This document shows, piece by piece, positions 61,501-64,000 of a DNA stretch of 64,000 bases (position 1 is its first letter; each line of letters opens with the position of its first letter). Location of the stretch: assembly GCA_040954595.2 (NCBI GenBank), contig CM082590.2, positions 10,044,001 through 10,108,000 on the forward strand. The letters are read 5' to 3'. Origin of the DNA: Balanoglossus misakiensis (Eukaryota; Hemichordata). Position numbers and translations under genes: made by a program. The notes under the pieces are model-generated. The model saw nothing but the letters and a program-made list of their open reading frames with translations. It made no database searches and was not told where the DNA came from.

Positions 61501-64000
61501 CAACATAGTTATTAAAGATAGACGGTCTTCACTCTAACAAGAATGGAAAACATTGCTTTTGACAGAAAAAAATGTACAAAATTATGATTCTCTATATCAT
61601 TGGGGTCGCTTGACATTATCAAATAGTTTTTCGCTCCCTCTAAAGACGAAAATGGCTCGTTATCAATTTGTTTCAAGTTTTATGTCCGTCGGGTCGGCAA
61701 TTGTGTAAGATTTTTATGCGCTTACGAAAATCTGCCATTTCGAGGAAGGAAACACAATCTGAAAGATAGATTTTAATTTTTTTCAGAGAAGCCTTGACTA
61801 ATTATCGTTGTAGCTTAAAATTGACAAAAAATGTAATAATCATTTCTGGAGTTTCTCACAAGTGATTTTATCGTCGTTTCTTTAATTGGCGCGCAATATG
61901 GCGGCTTTTAAGGCTGTGGTGGGGTAACGGTTAGGAAATCAGTCGTTCGCGCTGGAAAAGCGGAAAAAAATGACATCAGATTTGTGTTCGCGACACCACG
62001 CTGTATCATCGTCGACTTCCAGTCCCAGCTATTACACGCTCCGCCAGCTTGCGAGAGCCGAACAACAATAGCCATGAAAAATTCAAAAGCATGGGCCTTT
62101 CTGTTTATCGCCTGGCCATTGTGTGATTTAAGGCCGCGTATCTGAATCAGCAGCTTCCATTGAAAATGCCCTGGGGCGCGCCAGAGTTCCACGGGACACC
62201 GTTCGTCATCCTCCGGCTTTTACGAGCGTGTAGTTACGTGAACAAAAAACGAAGGCAAAAGACACACGTTTCATTTGTCTAGCAAAACGATTGGAAATTG
62301 CGGAGAAATTATGGGATGGACGGCGAAAAATGTGGACGAGATGACTCTCGGATATACATGTACGAATTGAAGATGGTTACTCTTTATTCTAATAAAGTGA
62401 ACTTGTTTCTTCTTCAGGGGACATGTACAGTGAAAGTCATGACGGCACAATAGAGTTACATGTATGGCTTAACATCAACAAAACATCAAAATCCTCAGAG
62501 TTAAAAACAATAGGAATCGCACAATAATCACATGACGAAGACAGCACAGAGAGGAAACACAAATCCGGTGTCGGCAACAAAACCTTCCCGCCAAAACAAA
62601 AGTGAGCCGACGAAATACTGCTTTCGAACCAGGCAGCAGAGTCGCTATAATTTGAAACGCAGGGGTCCTCCAACAAGTAGACGTGATCACAACGATTACA
62701 CGATAAAAATCTTTCCAAGCAATGCCAGCCATACCACAACAATGAAAATTCTTACTAACGTTTCAGATATCGTCTCTGATAAGGTAAAGTAATACCCATG
62801 TAACGAATTAATTTGATCAGCGAACCTGAAACTTCTTTAACCAACACTCCGAAAACAAATCAACCAGTACAATTCCGCGCCATATTATGTCTGCATGCCT
62901 CATTAGTGATAATTGATATACTAATTAATTAACATTGTCCCCAGAGCAATAAAGACCAGTGTTAAAATAATTACCGTTATACACTCTTTACGGTTCCACT
63001 GGCCTCCCTGGTCGCTGGGACTACTCAATCCTTTTCTGGATCTTGCCATTCGAAACATTAAAAGTTTTTAAACATTGGAGAAGAGTGTTACTCGACATTT
63101 TGTGTTTTACAATCCAGTGGGTTCTTTTTACATACTTTTCAACTAGATTGTCCTTGTTTAAGTTATGTAATAAGGGCATGGTATAGCGACTAGGGCTATA
63201 ATCCTCGAGGCTTCTGACAAACTTTGAAAGCAATGAAAGTTCGATTTAACAACACCTAAAGCGTGGTCGGAATTTTCTGATGTTGAGCGTGTCACCATAA
63301 TGAAGCAAAACTATATTCATAACGGATTTGCTTCGTGTATGGCACCAGTCGGCGAACAAACGCCGGTTTGGAAGATTAGCACGGAGATCGAGATGTTGCA
63401 GTCATGTCGTGACATGAACGCAGTTACTGTGACTTTCTTAATTTCTTTCTGATTTAGAAACTGAACAACGAAGTTTAATACAAAAATCATAACCGGCCAG
63501 AAAGTTTATGAGAGAAAAAGTGTCATTTTCAATCGCGGAGGTAGATCCTGCACTAAGATTTAACCATTCATTTACTCCGGGTTGTAAATATAGACAAATC
63601 CAACTATCACATTTACACCAAATGTTACCGTAGCTGTATCTGGCTCGGTTTTTAATATTTTATTCATATTTGTTCTCTTAATTCTGTACGGCTGTCTGGA
63701 AGAAACAATAAGGATAAAGGATTTTAAACACTCCTCACCGTGTTACAAATCGTAAATTAAGAGTGGTTTTGTTAATTGGGGTAATCGTCCAATAGCGAGA
63801 AAAACACACAGCCTGGCAGTTTCTCGAAGCAACGCAGGACGTAAACCTTCAGCTGCCGCGGCGGAGCCACGCGCTCGGTCCCCGGCTGGAACCGGTTGAA
63901 AACCCGGTGTCCACTTCGCAAATAAAATCCCCGTGAAATTCAAAATGCCCGGCAATATGCATAGAACGTAGTGCACTTGTAGAACCGTGTTTGTTTAAAC
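58526..64000. other. Far-upstream noncoding region
   Basis: No gene was recognised. It contains a (TCTG)/(TC)-rich tract near 59880-59985, an ATTA-dense stretch with a SOX-like site (62901-62937), and a GC-rich patch at about 63840-63910 near the right edge. The next posterior Hox gene (Hox11/13b) is not in the window. Confidence 0.55.
62901..62937. promoter_or_regulatory. ATTA-dense stretch with SOX-like site
   Basis: CATTAGTGATAATTG, then CTAATTAATTAACATTGT, gives at least four ATTA/TAAT cores and a reverse ACAATG(TT) SOX-like site in 37 bases. This is a candidate enhancer core. Confidence 0.25.

Noticed and set aside
1-64000. A third Hox gene, miR-10 or miR-196
   Set aside because: No third WFQNRR-type exon was found by reading either strand. 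No miR-10-like mature sequence was seen, and miR-10 is normally near Hox4/5. miR-196 is known from vertebrates and their closest relatives only.
1-64000. CRISPR array, operons or other prokaryotic features
   Set aside because: The sequence is clearly animal nuclear DNA. The only direct-repeat array lacks unique spacers.

Overview
This window is a piece of a posterior Hox cluster from an animal, most probably an ambulacrarian (hemichordate or echinoderm). It holds two two-exon Hox genes, both on the minus strand. The left gene (exon 2 at 4746-5014, exon 1 at 11378-12110) has a homeodomain that mixes vertebrate Hox9 and Hox10 features, as expected of Hox9/10. The right gene (exon 2 at 41942-42249, exon 1 at 45252-45645) has a homeodomain starting [12 protein letters not shown], followed by [15 protein letters not shown], and fits the ambulacrarian Hox11/13 class. 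Its place directly next to Hox9/10 makes Hox11/13a the best name. The homeodomains do not look like lophotrochozoan Post1/Post2 or ecdysozoan Abd-B. I cannot tell hemichordate from echinoderm from the sequence alone.

Layout: 1-4745 is downstream of Hox9/10, towards an unseen Hox8. 4746-12110 is Hox9/10, with a 6.4 kb intron. 12111-41941 is a 30 kb intergenic interval with no convincing coding sequence. 41942-45645 is Hox11/13a, with a 3.0 kb intron. 45646-64000 is 18 kb upstream of Hox11/13a with no further homeodomain on either strand. Both genes read right to left, so the 5' (posterior) end of the cluster is on the right. This is normal Hox colinearity. Splice sites for both introns were placed at the base level, and both joins are in frame (333 aa and 233 aa). 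AATAAA signals lie about 105 and 95 bases after the two stop codons.

The rest is noncoding. No reverse transcriptase, transposase, rRNA or convincing tRNA was seen. Repeats are short: a dispersed 0.1-0.45 kb family in four copies (about 5.2, 19.0, 29.4 and 58.1 kb), one copy with an eightfold 33-bp internal expansion, two inverted-repeat hairpins, and several microsatellites. Candidate regulatory signals include a dense homeodomain/POU site cluster at 19961-20040, a PBX-Hox-MEIS composite at 49505-49517, paired PBC/Hox sites in the Hox9/10 intron, and CTCF-like sites. Three CpG-containing motifs appear well above a simple base-composition expectation: YY1/PHO-like AANATGGCG, E2F-like TTTCCCGC, and an unassigned GCAGACGA. 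All regulatory calls are motif inferences.
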